Assembly (NCBI RefSeq): GCF_035594125.1
Contig: NW_026973713.1
Span: 587,501-651,500 of the forward strand
Source: Scylla paramamosain
Lineage: Eukaryota; Arthropoda; Malacostraca; Decapoda; Portunidae
Direction: 5' to 3'
Length of the DNA stretch: 64,000 bases
Part shown: one piece after another, positions 35,417-47,448 of the stretch
Layout: each line of letters begins with the position of its first letter
Numbering within the stretch: position 1 is the stretch's first letter
Position numbers and translations under genes: made by a program
Notes under the pieces: model-generated
Seen by the model: only the letters and a program-made list of their open reading frames with translations
What the model was told of the DNA's origin: nothing
Database searches by the model: none

Positions 35417-35496
35417 GAGTGGAGCCTCTGGAGCAGCTGATGGCTGACCTGGAGCTGGAGAAGATTGTTCAGGATGCCAGCAAGACAGCTCTTTGA
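35417..35496 (+). CDS. Terminal exon of the phase-1 host gene
   Basis: Acceptor TTGCTTCCCCACTACAGCAG, then a frame entered in phase 1 that reads VEPLEQLMADLELEKIVQDA and SKTAL, stop TGA at 35494-35496. The segment is a predicted acidic amphipathic helix. The last four residues KTAL fit the class I PDZ-ligand pattern (T at -2, L at 0). No canonical AATAAA was seen in the 600 bp that follow. Confidence 0.66.
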
Positions 35497-36147
35497 CACT
35501 TCCAGTAGTGGTAGAAGCCTCCCCTCTCCACCCTCACTCCTCTGCCACTGCTGACCACAACACTGAGGCTGTATTCTTCAGGACCTGATTGTTGCTTGGA
35601 CTTGAGGCTTCCCTGCTTGGTAACACTACTCTTAAACACTGTGGGCTTTCACTGCAACAATCTCCAAGGTTTACAGAAATGATTAGTCAGGTTCCCCCTG
35701 GATATTTTTCTTACTAGTGGAAAATCCTTTTTTAAAGTATCATTAGAATCATGAAAATCCAATAACTTCTACTTCATCCAGTTAAGTGTTATTAAGATAC
35801 AACACCAAAGTGTTTGAGAATACAGAGCCACAGTTGGCTTATTGCTTTGATTTGTGGCTGAGTGTGTGAACTGGTGTCCTGAGTTCTGCATCAGGCTGTT
35901 GGTGCTTCACAGGGAGGTGGCAGCTACTGGGTGATGAAGGTTGAGGCTTCCAGCCGTGCATACACCCCTCATCTTCATGCAGGGAGGTGCACTATGGTGT
36001 TCTTGTCAAGCTTGCTTACACAAGTTGCTGTTGTTGTGTCCACACTTGCCTCATACAAGTAATAATTGATTCTCAGTGAGTGTTGTGTTGTGGTGGTGCA
36101 AGATGCTGCTGAGGCTGGAGTTTTGTCCCATTGTGTTGTTGGTTGGT
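35497..36147 (+). other. Probable 3' UTR and downstream sequence
   Basis: No gene. It would be transcribed as 3' UTR if the 35417 exon is used. The end is set by the start of a LINE at 36148. The poly(A) site was not located. Confidence 0.4.
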
Positions 36148-38640
36148 TAACTTCCAAAGTAGAGCACTTTCTGACTCTCTTCCCTTTTGCAGAGACCTGC
36201 ATTCTCGGAGTCTTCAGTGTTCACCACCAGCTTTGGCTTTCCTCTCCCTTCACTGACCATCCTGGCAAACTGGCCTTTAATTAACTTTGATATCCTCCAT
36301 GACCAAGAGCAGTCGGTGCAACACCCTACTTGTATTCCTGACCATCTTGGAGATACGCCCAACATTCTTGACCTCTAATCCTTATGCTGTCACCTTATTT
36401 TCTCCATTGGGCTCCTCTGATCACAATCTCATATCTGTATCTTGTTCTGTCACTCCACTCCCTCCTCAGGATCCCCCTAAGTGAAAGTGGCTCTGGCATT
36501 TTGCCTCTGCTAATCAGAGGGAGCTGAGGAGCTATTACCATCCCTGTGTGCTGAGCACATAACAGAGGTGATAGTGTCTGGCATGGAGGCGAACATTCCT
36601 CACTCTTTTTCTTGACCTAAACCTTCCAAACCTTGGTTTAACACAGCTTGTTCTTGTGCTATACATGATAGAGAGGTGGCTCACAAAAGGTACTTGAGCC
36701 TTCCATCACCAGAATCTCATGCACTTTATATTTCTGCCCTGAACCATACCAACTCTGTTCTTCAAAAATAAAAATCTTTAAAGATCTAACTCCCTTCATG
36801 ACTTCTTGCATCTAGCCAAAAAACTTCTCTAATAACTTTGTTTCTTCATCTTTCCCTCCTTCATTTCAACCTGATGGCATCACTGCCATCTCATCTATTT
36901 CTAAAGCTGACCATTTGCTCAAATCTTTGCTAAAAACTCTACCTTGGATGATTCAGGCCTTGTTCCTCCCTCTCTTCAACCTTCTGATTACTTCATGCTA
37001 CTTATTAAAATCCTTCGCAGTGATATTTTCCATGCCCTCACTGGCCTAAACCCTCGGTAGGCTTATGGACCTGATGGGGTCCTTACTTTTGTTCTTCAAA
37101 ACTGTACCTCCATGTTTGCACCTTGCCTAGTCAAAGTCTTTCAGCTCTGTCTGTCAACATCTACCTTTTCTTCTTGCTGGAAGTTTACCTACATTCAGCC
37201 TGTTCCCTAAAAAGAGTGACCATTCTAATCCTGCAAATTACCATTCTATTGCTCTAATTTCCTGCCTATCTAAAGTTTTTTAATCTATCCTCAACAGGAA
37301 GATTCTTAAACATCTATCACTTCACAACCTTCTATCTGATCACCAGTATGGGTTCCATCAAGGCTGCTCTGCTGGTGATCTTCTCCCTTTCCTTACTGAA
37401 TCTTGGTCATACTCTTTAAAGAATTTTGGTGAAACTTTTGCTGTTGCCTTAGACATATCAAAAGCTTTTGATCAAGTCTGGCACAAAGCTTTGATTTCCA
37501 AACTACCTTCCTACAGCTTCTATCCTCTGTAACTTCATCCCAAGTTTCTTTTCTGACTGTTCTATTGCTCCTGTGGTAGAGGGTCACTGTTGTTCTAAAT
37601 CTATTAACAGAGGTGTTCCTCAGGGTTCTGTCCTGTCACCCACTCTTTTCCTATTATCCATCAATGATCTAAATCAAACTTCTTGTCCTCTCCACTCCTA
37701 AGCTGATGATACCACCCTGCACTTTTGGACATCTTTTCATAGACATCCAACCCTTCAGGAAGTAAACACTTCACACTGGGAAGCTAGAGACTATCTGACT
37801 TCTGATTTTTCAAAAATTTTTCTGATTGGGGCAGAGCAAACTTGGTATTGTTCAATGCCTCAGAAACTTAATTCCTCCAACTGTCAACTCAACACAACCT
37901 TCCAGACAACTATCTCCTCTTCTTCAGTGACACTCAACTGTCCCCCCCTTCTACACTGAACATCCTCGGTCTGTCCTTTACTTATAATCTAAACTGGAAA
38001 CTTCACATCTCATCTCTAGCTAGGACAGCTTCTATGAATCTAGCCATTCTGAGACATCTCTGCCAGTTTTTCTCACCCCCAGCTGCTAACTCTGTACTGG
38101 GCCTTTATCCGTCTATGTATGTAGTATGCTTCACATTACTGGGGGGGGGGGTTCCACTCATACCACTATTTTAGACAGGGTGGAATCAAAAGTTTTTTGT
38201 GTTATCAATTTTTCTCTTACTGACTGTCTTCAGCCTCTTTTTCATCACCACAATGTTGCATCTCTTGCTATCTTTTACTGCTGTTTTCATGCTAACTGCT
38301 CTTCTAATCTTGCAAACTGCATGCCTGCCCTCCTCTTGCCCCTCCTCCTGCAACCTTGCAGCACAAGACTTTCTTCTTTCTTTCATCCCTATTCTGTCCA
38401 TCTCTCTAATGCAAGAGTTAACCAGTATTCTCAATCATTCATTCGCTTTTCTGGTAAACTCTAGAACTTACTGCTTGCTTCTGTATTTCCTCCTTTCTGT
38501 GACTTCAACTCTCTCAAGCAGGAGGTTTTAAGACACCTATCCTTCAAATTTCAATGATTCTCTTGACATCTCTTTCAGGACTGACCCCTCAGTGGGATCT
38601 TTTTTCCTCTTGTTTCCCTTGGCCAGTGAGCCTTAAAAAA
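36148..38640 (+). mobile_element. Jockey-type LINE, copy 2 (degraded)
   Basis: Begins in the endonuclease domain (LTSKVEHFLTLFPFAETCIL, about 36150), with AETCILGVFSVHHQLW in place of ILGDFNVHHQLW, so the catalytic Asp-Asn pair is lost. It continues through KAYGPDG-like text (about 37050), an intact motif A (LDISKAFD, about 37450), RGVPQGSVLSPTL (about 37610) and motif C, where the Tyr codon of YADD is TAA (37699-37701). The C-terminal tail is at 38126-38460 and the A-rich end at about 38635. Numerous frameshifts. Two of its stop codons are shared with copy 3 at 40-43 kb. Confidence 0.9.
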
Positions 38641-38779
38641 AAAAGTCATGTGTACAGTCCTTGCCTTACACCTCTTCTTGTATTCTATTCTAGGAGTTAT
38701 GAAGCAGTCCTAGCAAGTCTTAGTTATGAAATAAGTCATAGCTAGGACAGAATGGAGCATTCTTGTCTTAAATCCACAT

Positions 38780-39480
38780 GGGATGGTAAGACTGAGTCCA
38801 CCCTGTCTTAGCAGCTTAAGACAGATGCTCCTGCTACCAAGATGGCCACCCACAACCACCCCAGCTTAGGAATTATTTACCCAGATAGGATATATTGTAT
38901 GAATTTATGACACAGAACTCATCAAAAGATACCATGTAGATCATGCAGGTATTCTCTCTGTCTCCGATCTAGTAAGAGAATCCTTGTAGAGTGACACAGA
39001 AAGGAACAACCCACTTACCTCTGAAATGAAGGTGACCATATAACACTTAGATATCTTTCTGCTGGGAAGATACAGGTGTGCAGCAGTGATGGCCTTGGGG
39101 ATTGTTGAGAGAGCCAGCTTTGCCACCAAACCACTTGAAAACTGTTTACATTGAGGCACTGCTACGGGATCATGTTTGCCACATTTCACACGTCTCAAAG
39201 ACTGAATTACATTGAGGCACTCCTACGGGATCATGTTTGCCACATTTCACACATCTCAAAGACTGAATTACATTGAGGCACTCCTACGGGATCATGTTTA
39301 CCACATTTCACACGTCTCAAAGACTGAATTACTATTTTACCCACTATTCAGTGTCTCTTCCTCCAATACATAAAAACACAGGAAATATTTATAGAAGCTG
39401 TTAATTAGCAGCACTAAATGGCAGGTTTTGCTTCATCTTTTAGTATTTGAAATGAAGTAGCACTACACATAGCAGACGGT
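38780..39480. repeat. Unnamed interspersed repeat, copy 2
   Basis: Second copy of the element at 20361-20950 (ACCAAGATGGCCACC, CCAGCTTAGGAATT, ACAGAACTCATCAAAAGATA, ACTTAGATATCTTTCTGCTG). It is longer because of an internal 61-bp triplication. Confidence 0.7.
39147..39332 (+). repeat. 61-bp tandem triplication
   Basis: Three nearly identical units starting with ACATTGAGGCACT at about 39149, 39210 and 39271, each containing CTACGGGATCATGTTT and CTCAAAGACTGAATTAC. Period exactly 61 bp; few substitutions, so recent. Confidence 0.93.
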
Positions 39481-39869
39481 GATGATTGACGGTGTGTCAA
39501 GTTACATGTCTTGCTATCCTGCTGTGTCCTTTTTCCTCATTTGCTCCTTGGACCTTTCCACTATACCCAAGGTGGTGTCAAGACACACTTTTGGAATCAG
39601 TATTTTAAATACCTGAGAGATGTATTCCTAAAAAAAATAAGCCAAAGTAGCCTTCTGCTGCAGTTTTGCTGGGCAGCTGAAGTAACAGCATACAAATGAG
39701 GGTTAAACAAATTGTCCAATAATAATGTACTGCACAAATAGCTCATATGCTAAATGTACATACAATGTTCATAGGTATGTACAGGAGAACAAAACTGAAT
39801 ACATGTTAACATGAATGAGTGGCAACAGTTATTCACCAATGGGTGATGTCATCTGTAAGATGCATGAGT

Positions 39870-40025
39870 TCAGAAACTAATGCCCACTGCTAAAACTTCA
39901 CATGCTGCACCCACAGCAACAATGAATCCAGAGGCCCCAGCAACACCAGCAGATGAGGGCTGGATGACTGTAACACCACTGCTGGTGGGTGGATGGCTGT
40001 GGTCCTCACAGAGGGCCAGACTCTC
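39870..40025 (-). CDS. Candidate terminal exon, minus strand
   Basis: On the minus strand an excellent acceptor (TTTTTTTCCCTCTTTCCAG) precedes a frame of 51 codons and a TGA: ESLALCEDHSHPPTSSGVTV, then IQPSSAGVAGASGFIVAVGA, then ACEVLAVGISF. A second frame of similar length is also open, so the reading is not certain. The acceptor lies 35 bp beyond the A-tail of a LINE and may be fortuitous. No partner exon was found. Confidence 0.25.
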   Translation of the reverse strand, partial: ESLALCEDHSHPPTSSGVTVIQPSSAGVAGASGFIVAVGAACEVLAVGISF

Positions 40026-40060
40026 CTGGAAAGAGGGAAAAAAAGAAATACAGGGAGGGC

Positions 40061-42920
40061 TTTTTTTTTTTTTATGTAGGAGGGACACCATGGAAAAAAA
40101 AATGATAAAAAACAACAAAAAAAAAACAAACAGAGATGCCAAAAAAACAAAAACAAACAAACTGAGATGCCAATCCCTGAACAAGGTCCGAAGTAGTAGT
40201 CAAAAAATTGAAGCACAAACATGTTAAAACCTCCCTCTTGAAGGAATTCAAGTCACAGGAAGGTGGAAATACAGAAGCAGGCAGGGAGTTCCAGATTTTA
40301 CCAAAGAAAGTGATGAATGATTGAGAATACTGGTTAACTCCTGCATTAGAGAGATGGACAGAATAGGAGAGAGAGAAAGAAGAAAGTTTTGTGCAGTGAG
40401 GCTGTGGGAGGGGAAGGCATGCAGTTGGCAAGATCAGAAAAGCAGTTAGCATGAAAATAGTGGTAGAAGACAGCTAGAGATGTAACACTGTGGCAATGAG
40501 AAAAGAGGCTGAAGACAGTCAGTTAGAGGAGAGGAGTTGATGAGATGAAAAGCTTTTGATTCCACCCTGTCTAGAAGAGCAGTATGAGTGGAACCACCCT
40601 AGTCATGTGAAGCATACTCCATACATGGATGGATAAGGCCCCAGTACAGAGTTAGCAGCTGGAAGGGTGAGAAAACTAGTGATGTCTCAGAACACCTAAC
40701 TTCATAGCTGTTTTAGCTAGAGATGAGATGTGAAGTTTTCAGTTTAGATTGTAACTAAAAGACAGGATGTTCAGTGTAGAAGAGAGGGACAGTTGAGTGT
40801 CACTGAAGAAGAGGGGATAGTTGTCTGGAAGGTTGTTTTAAATTGATAGATGGAGGAATTAAGTTTTTGAGGTACTGAACAATACCAAGTTTGTTCTGCC
40901 CCAATCAGAAATTTTGGAGATATTAGAAGTCAGGCGCTCTGTGGCTTCCCTGTGTGAACTGAAGGGTTGGATGTCTAGAGACATGGAAAAGTGCAGGGTG
41001 GTATCATCAGCTTAGGAGTGGATAGGACAAGAAGTTTGGTTTAGAAGATTATAGATGAATAATAGGAAGAGAGTGGGTGACAGGACAGAACCATGAGGAA
41101 CACCATTACTAATAGATTTAGAAGAACAGTGACCATCTACCACAGCAGCAATAGAATGGTCAGAAAGGAAACTTGAGATGAAGTTACAGAGAGAAGAATA
41201 GAAGCCATAGGAGGGTAGTTTGGAAATCAAAGCTTTGTGCCAAACTCTATCAAAAGCTTTCGATATGTCCAAGGCAACAACAAAAGTTTCACCAAAATCT
41301 CTAAAAGAGGATGACCAAGACTCAGTAAGGAAAGCCAAAGTATCACCAGTATAGCAGCCTTGACAGAACCAATACTGGTGATCAGATAGAAGGTTGTGAA
41401 GTGATAAATGTTTAAGAATCTTCCTGTTGAGGATAGATTCAAAAACTTTAGATAGGCAGGAAATTAAAGCAATAGGACAGTAGTTTGAGGGATTAGAATG
41501 GTCACCCTTTTTAGGAACTTTTTAGGAATGTAGGCAAACTTCCAACAAGAAGGAAGGTAGATGTTGACAGACAGAGTTGAAAGAGTTTGACTAAACAAGA
41601 GCAAGCACAGAGGTGCATTTTCAGAGAACAATAGGAGGGACTCGTATAAGGTCCATAAGCCTTCTGAGGGTTATGCCAGTGAAGGCATGAAGTAGTCAGA
41701 GGGTGGAAGAGAGGAAGGAACAAGGCCTACAGTAGTGCTTTTAACAAAGGTGAAGAGTTCAGCTTTAGAGATGGATGTGATAGTAGTGCCATCTGGCTGA
41801 AATAAAGGAGGTAAAAAAGAAGAAAAGTTATTAGAGATATCTTTGACTAGATGCGAGAAGTCACGAGGGGAGTTAGATCTTGAAAGACTGACACTTTCTA
41901 TCAATGAAGAAGTTTTTGGCTAGTCAGAGAATACACTTGGCATGGTTTTTAGCAGAAATATAAAGCACACAAAATTTTGGTGATGGAAGGCTCGAGTAAT
42001 TTTTGTGGGCCACCTCTCTATCATGTATTGCACAAGAACAAGCTGTGTTAAACCAAGGTTTGGAAGGTTTAGGTCAAGAAAAACAGTGAGGAACGTACGC
42101 CTCCATACCAGACACTATCACCTCTGTTATGCAATCAGCACACAGACACAGGTCTCTGACAAGGAAGCAGTGGTCATTCCAAGGAAAATCAACAAAATAC
42201 CTCCTTAGGTCCCCCCAACTAGCCGAGACAAAATGCCAGAGGCACCTACACTTATGGGTATCCTGAGGAGAGACTGGAGCAATAGAACAAGATACAGATA
42301 TGAGATTGTGATTGGAGGACTCCAACGGAGAAGAGAGGGTGACAGCATAAGCAGAAAGATTAGAGGTTAGGAAAAGGTCAAGAATGTTAGGCATATCTCC
42401 AAGATGGTAAGGAACACAAGTAGGGTGTTGTACCAATTGCTCTAGGTTGTGGAGGATAGCAAAGTTGAAGGCTAGTTCACCAGGATGGTCAGTGAAGGGA
42501 GAGGAAAGTCAAAGCTGGTGGTGAACATTGAAGTCTCCAAGAATGGAGATCTCTGCAAAAGGGAAGAGAGACAGAATGTGCTCCACTTTGGAAGCTAAGT
42601 AGTCAAAAAATTTCTTATAGTCAGAGGAATTAGGTGAGAGGTATACAGTACAGATAAATTTAGAGAGTGACTCTGTAGCCAGATGGTGGAAAACTCAGAA
42701 GATTCAAGAGCATGGGCATGAGAGCAGGATAAGTCGTTGCGCACATAGACACAACATTCAGCTTTGGACTGAATATGGAGATGGAAAGTAGGAACAGAAA
42801 TTGGGTTACTGTCAGTTGCCTCAGTGAGGAAAAGATGATGAGGTTTAGTAGAGGAGAGGTGGTATTCTACTGATTGAAAATTAGATCTAGGACCACAAAT
42901 GTTACAGAAGTTAATGAAGA
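40061..42920 (-). mobile_element. Jockey-type LINE, copy 3 (most complete)
   Basis: The minus-strand copy with the longest reach. It includes the N-terminal endonuclease part (42.6-42.9 kb), ATTCTTGGAGACTTCAATGT (ILGDFN, about 42545), [20 protein letters not shown], linker, intact motif A LDISKAFDRVWHKALIS (41.2 kb), GVPHGSVLSPTLF and a motif C with stop in place of Tyr. The tail (KIWNSLPASVFPPSCDLNSF) is at 40.25 kb, and the 3' end GTGTCCCTCCTACAT plus an A tail is at 40061-40100. Several frameshifts separate these pieces. 5' of it lies an (AT)n array. Confidence 0.9.
41012..41338 (-). pseudogene. Jockey copy 3 reverse transcriptase motifs A-B
   Basis: A 108-codon open frame with VALDISKAFDRVWHKALISK (motif A intact), VVDGHCSSKSISNGVPHGSV (motif B, Gln to His) and NLLNQTSCPIHS. 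It ends at TAA (41012-41014) precisely where YADD should begin. Confidence 0.88.
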
Positions 42921-42925
42921 AAAAA

Positions 42926-43074
<149 letters not shown>

Positions 43075-43323
43075 CAGTCAATTTCTTCATGTTTATGTCT
43101 GTTACATAGTTATGCTGGGTTAATATTTGTGTGTGCAGATATCTAAACTCAGGAATCTGAGTGGTTGTTCTGTTGCCCTGCTGGCCCCATGAAAGCTGAT
43201 GCTTTACCATATTTGGTTGTGATATTTACACTACTGTACTTTAAGTTAAAAATGGTAATAATTTCCAAAATGTAATTTTTTTTTTTGTTCTTTTCTTACA
43301 TAATGTGTCTCCCTCCCTGTCAG

Positions 43324-43379
43324 GGACTGGCAGTTCTGCAAATGCTGTTAGTGACAGCATCCGTAGGACAACAGTGTAG
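43324..43379 (+). CDS. Candidate alternative terminal exon of the host gene
   Basis: Acceptor TCTCCCTCCCTGTCAG followed, in phase 1, by TGSSANAVSDSIRRTTV and a TAG stop. Phase 1 is the phase of every junction in the 30-35-kb gene, so this exon could replace the one at 35417. The ending RRTTV also fits a class I PDZ ligand. The phase-0 frame is open too, and no transcript evidence exists, so the assignment is tentative. Confidence 0.35.
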
Positions 43380-44600
43380 GTGGTGTCCTCTGGAGGTCCT
43401 TCACCTGCATGGAGCTAAGTCCACCTGTTGCAATACTTGAATGCGTAAGTACTCATCTTGAAGATTTTAATCACTGCAGTGGTCACCATCTCAGACCTGA
43501 CTGCCACAGGTACTTACTGTACACACTGCTATCTATAATCCAGTGCTTAGCAGGTTCTTGGTTATGGTTATCAACTATCTGGGTAAATTTTACACAGCAT
43601 CAACCTTAAATTACAACATGTACACAACAGCAAACTTTGGAGGGGTTTTAAGCATTGCTACCATCAGTCCAACCTACCTGACCAACCTAACAACCTACCC
43701 TAACCTAATTCTCCCTCAACAATGTAGAACATTTATTTAACCTCAACAGTGTAGAACATATTTAAAATAATATTTTTTTCTAGAAGTTTGGGTCCCAAAG
43801 GGTGAGCAGAAAGAAACAATTTTTATCTCCCATTATGCAACAAAGTCATTTAGGGAATTTGGTCATATTACTTAAAGCAGTGTCCAAAACATTAGTTAAC
43901 TAAATTCCATATGCAGTTTACAGTTTGGTCAAGATAAAATAATAAGCAAATATGCTGCTAATGGGCAAATTTTTACTCTCTCCAGTTTTCTAATGTGGAT
44001 GAAACTATTTATTTCTCGTATTTTTTTGCCTGTTTTGAATCAATATGGTTCTTGTTTTTATGGAAATCATGAGCCACTACTTTTTACTCCCTGACCCACC
44101 ATCCCCTCAGAAACTAATTATTTGCAGTAAACAAAAGCAGTTAATACAAAACAGACTGATATGTACAAGAAAAAGGTAGATTGGCCCTCACAAATAAGCA
44201 GCCACTCACTGTGGCCACCAGCCAGCTGTCATACACCACCACCTAATCCAACCAAGTTAACCAAACTAACCTATGTAATCTAACAGAACGAAATAACATA
44301 ACCTAACCAAACAAACCTAAACTAACTTGCCTCCCAAAAATAGATGTTTAAAAATTGCCATCAGCATTATAAATAATTTGCAGTGGGTAAATATGGGTTT
44401 AAATTACTCAATGACAATCTCTATCTGATGAGAAAAGTAAGAAAAGCCATGTTGAGACTGGTGAAAGAGTGAAAGAATTCCCTACTGTGTGGCCTGGAAC
44501 CATAAGCCATAACTTCACTCACTGGCAGGAGCACTCACACCTGTTTGGTTATATCACAGCAATTCCATCCCTATAGCTCTCTAGGCCCCTGATGTGTCAA
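43380..44600. other. No recognised gene; CCTAA-like islets
   Basis: AT-rich sequence with patches of CCTAAC/AACCTA-type motifs (43675-43705 and 44245-44330), reminiscent of decayed TTAGG telomere repeats. No open frame of interest. Confidence 0.4.
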
Positions 44601-44601
44601 C

Positions 44602-44930
44602 CACACCATGCTAGGTTCGCAACTATGCTAACAAGAGTGTGATAGGCAAAGCTGATGAACTCACTAGTGCCTGTAGCATGATGATGTTCTGCAGCAGCCT
44701 TGCTCTTCACGTGGCTCCGTAGGTCCTTAAACTTCCTCAGAGCTACCCACTCGGCTGACTGCGTTCACACGAGCAGCCACCTCCTCCCAAGTCTTGTTCT
44801 TTTTTGTGGTGATTCTATTGTCCAGCCTTTCCAGAATCACTGCAGCCTGATTTTACACCTCCTCCACCAAGGCTAAGGTCTCGGTGTCAGTGAACCAAGG
44901 TCTTATTTTCTTAGGAGGTTTGCTGGCCAT
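44602..44930 (-). pseudogene. Myb/SANT-like DNA-binding domain fragment (Harbinger-associated type)
   Basis: From an ATG at 44930 the minus strand reads MASKPPKKIRPWFTDTETLA, LVEEV, an in-frame stop, then ILERLDNRITTKKNKTWEEV and AARVNAVSR. After a frameshift, KFKDLRSHVKSKAAAEHHHA is recovered. This is the tri-helical Myb/SANT-like domain (PF13873-like) found beside PIF/Harbinger transposases and in their domesticated descendants: W-F near the start, L-E-V helix, K-x-x-W-E-E-V and K-x-K-D-L-R. No transposase is seen nearby. The stop and frameshift show decay. Confidence 0.65.
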
Positions 44931-45479
44931 GACTGGAATACTATGATTGGTGGCTGTGGGCACATAACAGTTTGTAAACAATGTCTCATGGCATTCTTGG
45001 TGATAACACAAAGCCTTCCTGTGATTGGCTGCCTTGTGTGTTACATTGAATCAGTGACATATCGCCTCCAGCAGCCAATGAGCACTCTTAGATGCATCCT
45101 GATGCTTCCTCCTCTGGGCAGCAATGACTGCTGCCACTGCTGCTGCTTGATCAAGGAGTGAGGATCCACACTTCCAGATTCTAACAATGCAACACCAGAC
45201 ATCCCTGTAAAGGATTGACATTGATGATTGACAAATTTAAAACCCTTTGAGGGAATGAAATGCAATAAAACTCAAGTGAAGACATGATCATCTTTATATT
45301 TGACCTTATAACTCTCCTTAACAAATGTTCCTTTGTCAAAACCTTAAATTACTGAAAGACATGTGATGGGAATATAGAAAAATGGGTATGTAAAATCTTT
45401 AGGAAGTAAAAAAAACTTCATATGAAAGAACAAGATCTTCCAAATGAATTTATCTGAGTATGTTATGTTAACTTATGAA

Positions 45480-45514
<35 letters not shown>

Positions 45515-45704
45515 TATTCTCATTAAAAAAGTTATTGAAAACCCCAGTACCTAAATCCCAATACCTAACATTATAGCACTTAAAGGATACATCAATACTT
45601 ATACTACGATTGCAATGATGCTAATAACATACTGTACACCATGTTACAAGTGCAGATTGCTCCTTAAGAAATTAGAAAAACTATTGGGCTGTTTTGCACA
45701 CTAT

Positions 45705-46004
45705 TTACCTAAACATGTGTAGCACCATCCTCAAAAACAAAGATAATTTCTTCATCACACCTGAACTTGTACTTTGCATGAACAAAACATATTTGAATTG
45801 TGTTGATCTATTTATGTAATAATTTGCTATATACATATTATGTAACCTAACAATTTCCACATCCGTACATTCTAAAAGAACATGAAATTCTTCTCCTACT
45901 ACCTCAGCATTACACTTGTTATATACCCTATCTTCTCTACTGATACCTTGATACCTACCAACATTTACAGGAAGTCCATTATTACAAGTTTTAAATTTAG
46001 TCAC
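45705..46004 (-). pseudogene. LINE ORF2 C-terminal zinc-ribbon-like end
   Basis: About 99 codons with GRYQGISREDRVYNKCNAEV and GEEFHVLLECT: a Cys-x2-Cys ... His ... Cys arrangement common at the C-terminus of several LINE families. The final stop lies at 45705. Confidence 0.8.
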
Positions 46005-46570
46005 TAATAATCTGTCACCTTTGTTAACTTTTCTAAATATTGTTCTCTGCCAAAATCTGTCTTAAACACCCTATAATTACTACTTAATGATTTTGTTTCA
46101 AAATTATGATGCCAAGTTACAAGCCACTGATCTTTCAATCTCTGTTCCACAGCTTTCTTCACCCATCTTGAATTAGGAACATCTTGCAACAACCACATAC
46201 CAAACATTCCACAGTCATTACAAATATTCTTTATACAAGCTAACCATGGAGAAGTATAAAGCCCTAACCTATCCAGCTGCAATAGACATTGGTACATTAC
46301 ATAACACAATTTAGTATTTTTACCTGAAATTAGCCTAGACCAATAACCTATCATTTTTTTCTTTATATAAATATCAAGTGGAAATACACCCAGTTCACCA
46401 TACACCATGTCATTACAAGTATTCTTATGAACACCCAAAACCTGTTTTAGAAATTTCATGTACATATACTCTAACTCCCTAGCAATATGGTAACCCCAAA
46501 TTTCAGATGCATAAGTCAATATAGGTAACACCGTGGCGGTAAATAATTCGAGTTGTATATCCACTGGCAA
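46004..46570 (-). pseudogene. LINE ORF2 thumb and connection region
   Basis: 188 open codons beginning PVDIQLELFTATVLPILTYA and SEIWG, the usual region after the RT where a line of descent for LINEs is conserved (LPILTYASEIWG). Ends by frameshift at LTKVTDY; the next piece continues in another frame. Confidence 0.85.
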
Positions 46571-46586
46571 GTCAAACTTCCTACAC

Positions 46587-47171
46587 TTAGTTATTTATTA
46601 ATGAGTACATTGCTCCTGTGGTTGTCTCTTTTAGCTCCAGCTCACCTTTGTGAAACCTCCAATTATAATTTAATAACACTCCAATATACTTATACTCTGT
46701 CACTACTTCATTGTTTTTACCACCAAATTCAAATTCATAGATAAATTTTCTCTTCCCTACTTTTGTTTTGTTACAATTTAGCTTCAATTTCCATTCATTA
46801 CAATATAAATTCAGAGCAACCAGTGCCTGCTTCATTCCATCCTCACTGTCACACAAAATAACTGTATCATCTGCATACATAATAACAAATAGTTTAAGGT
46901 ACATGTTTAAGAAATCATCACCAAAATTTACATAACTGCAATTATATTCAATTAATTTACTTTCAATATCATTCAAATAAAAAGCAAAAAGCACTGGTGA
47001 TAAATTTTCCCCCTGTCTTAACCCTACATTGCAAACAAAGGTGTCTGAAATCTCCTGGTTAAGCATGACACATGATCTGATATTATCATACATATTTTTT
47101 ATTACATTTAAAATTTTCCCTTGCACCTTTTCCTTCACAAGCTTACACCATAAACCTTCACGCCATACCAT
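46587..47171 (-). pseudogene. LINE reverse transcriptase, palm (YADD)
   Basis: 194 open codons: MVWREGLWCKLV after motif A, NVGLRQGENLSPVLFAFYLN (motif B), LKLFVIMYADDTVILCDSED (motif C), WKLKLNCNKTKV and YKYIGVLLNYNWRF. All visible catalytic residues in this segment are intact; a one-base frameshift near 46590 ends it. Confidence 0.88.
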
Positions 47172-47247
47172 ATCAAAGGATTTCTTGTGATCAACAAATA
47201 AACAAAATAGCTTTCTCTTTTTCCAGTTAAATAATCAATTACACATT

Positions 47248-47448
47248 TCAACAAAAATATATGATCCAGAGTGGAATATCCATGTCTAAAGCCCGCTTGT
47301 GTTTCATTAATGATAGATAAGGTGTTTGAATAATCATAAGTCTTTCATTAAGTATGGAGGTGAAGAGCTTCCCCATGCAGCTAAGTAAGGTGATGCCCCT
47401 GTAATTACTAACGTCCTGGATGTCTCCCTTGTTTTTATAGAGTGGCAC
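47248..47448 (-). pseudogene. LINE reverse transcriptase, fingers
   Basis: 66 codons: MPLYKNKGDIQDVSNYRGIT followed by LLSCMGKLFTSILNERL (RT domain 0-1). A frameshift then hides the expected GFRHGYSTLDHIF motif, which is present in the neighbouring frame. Confidence 0.82.

Noticed and set aside
44245..44330. Interstitial telomere from CCTAA-like motifs
   Set aside because: Units are irregular (AACCTAA, AACCAAA, AACTAAC) and never form more than two perfect copies in a row.
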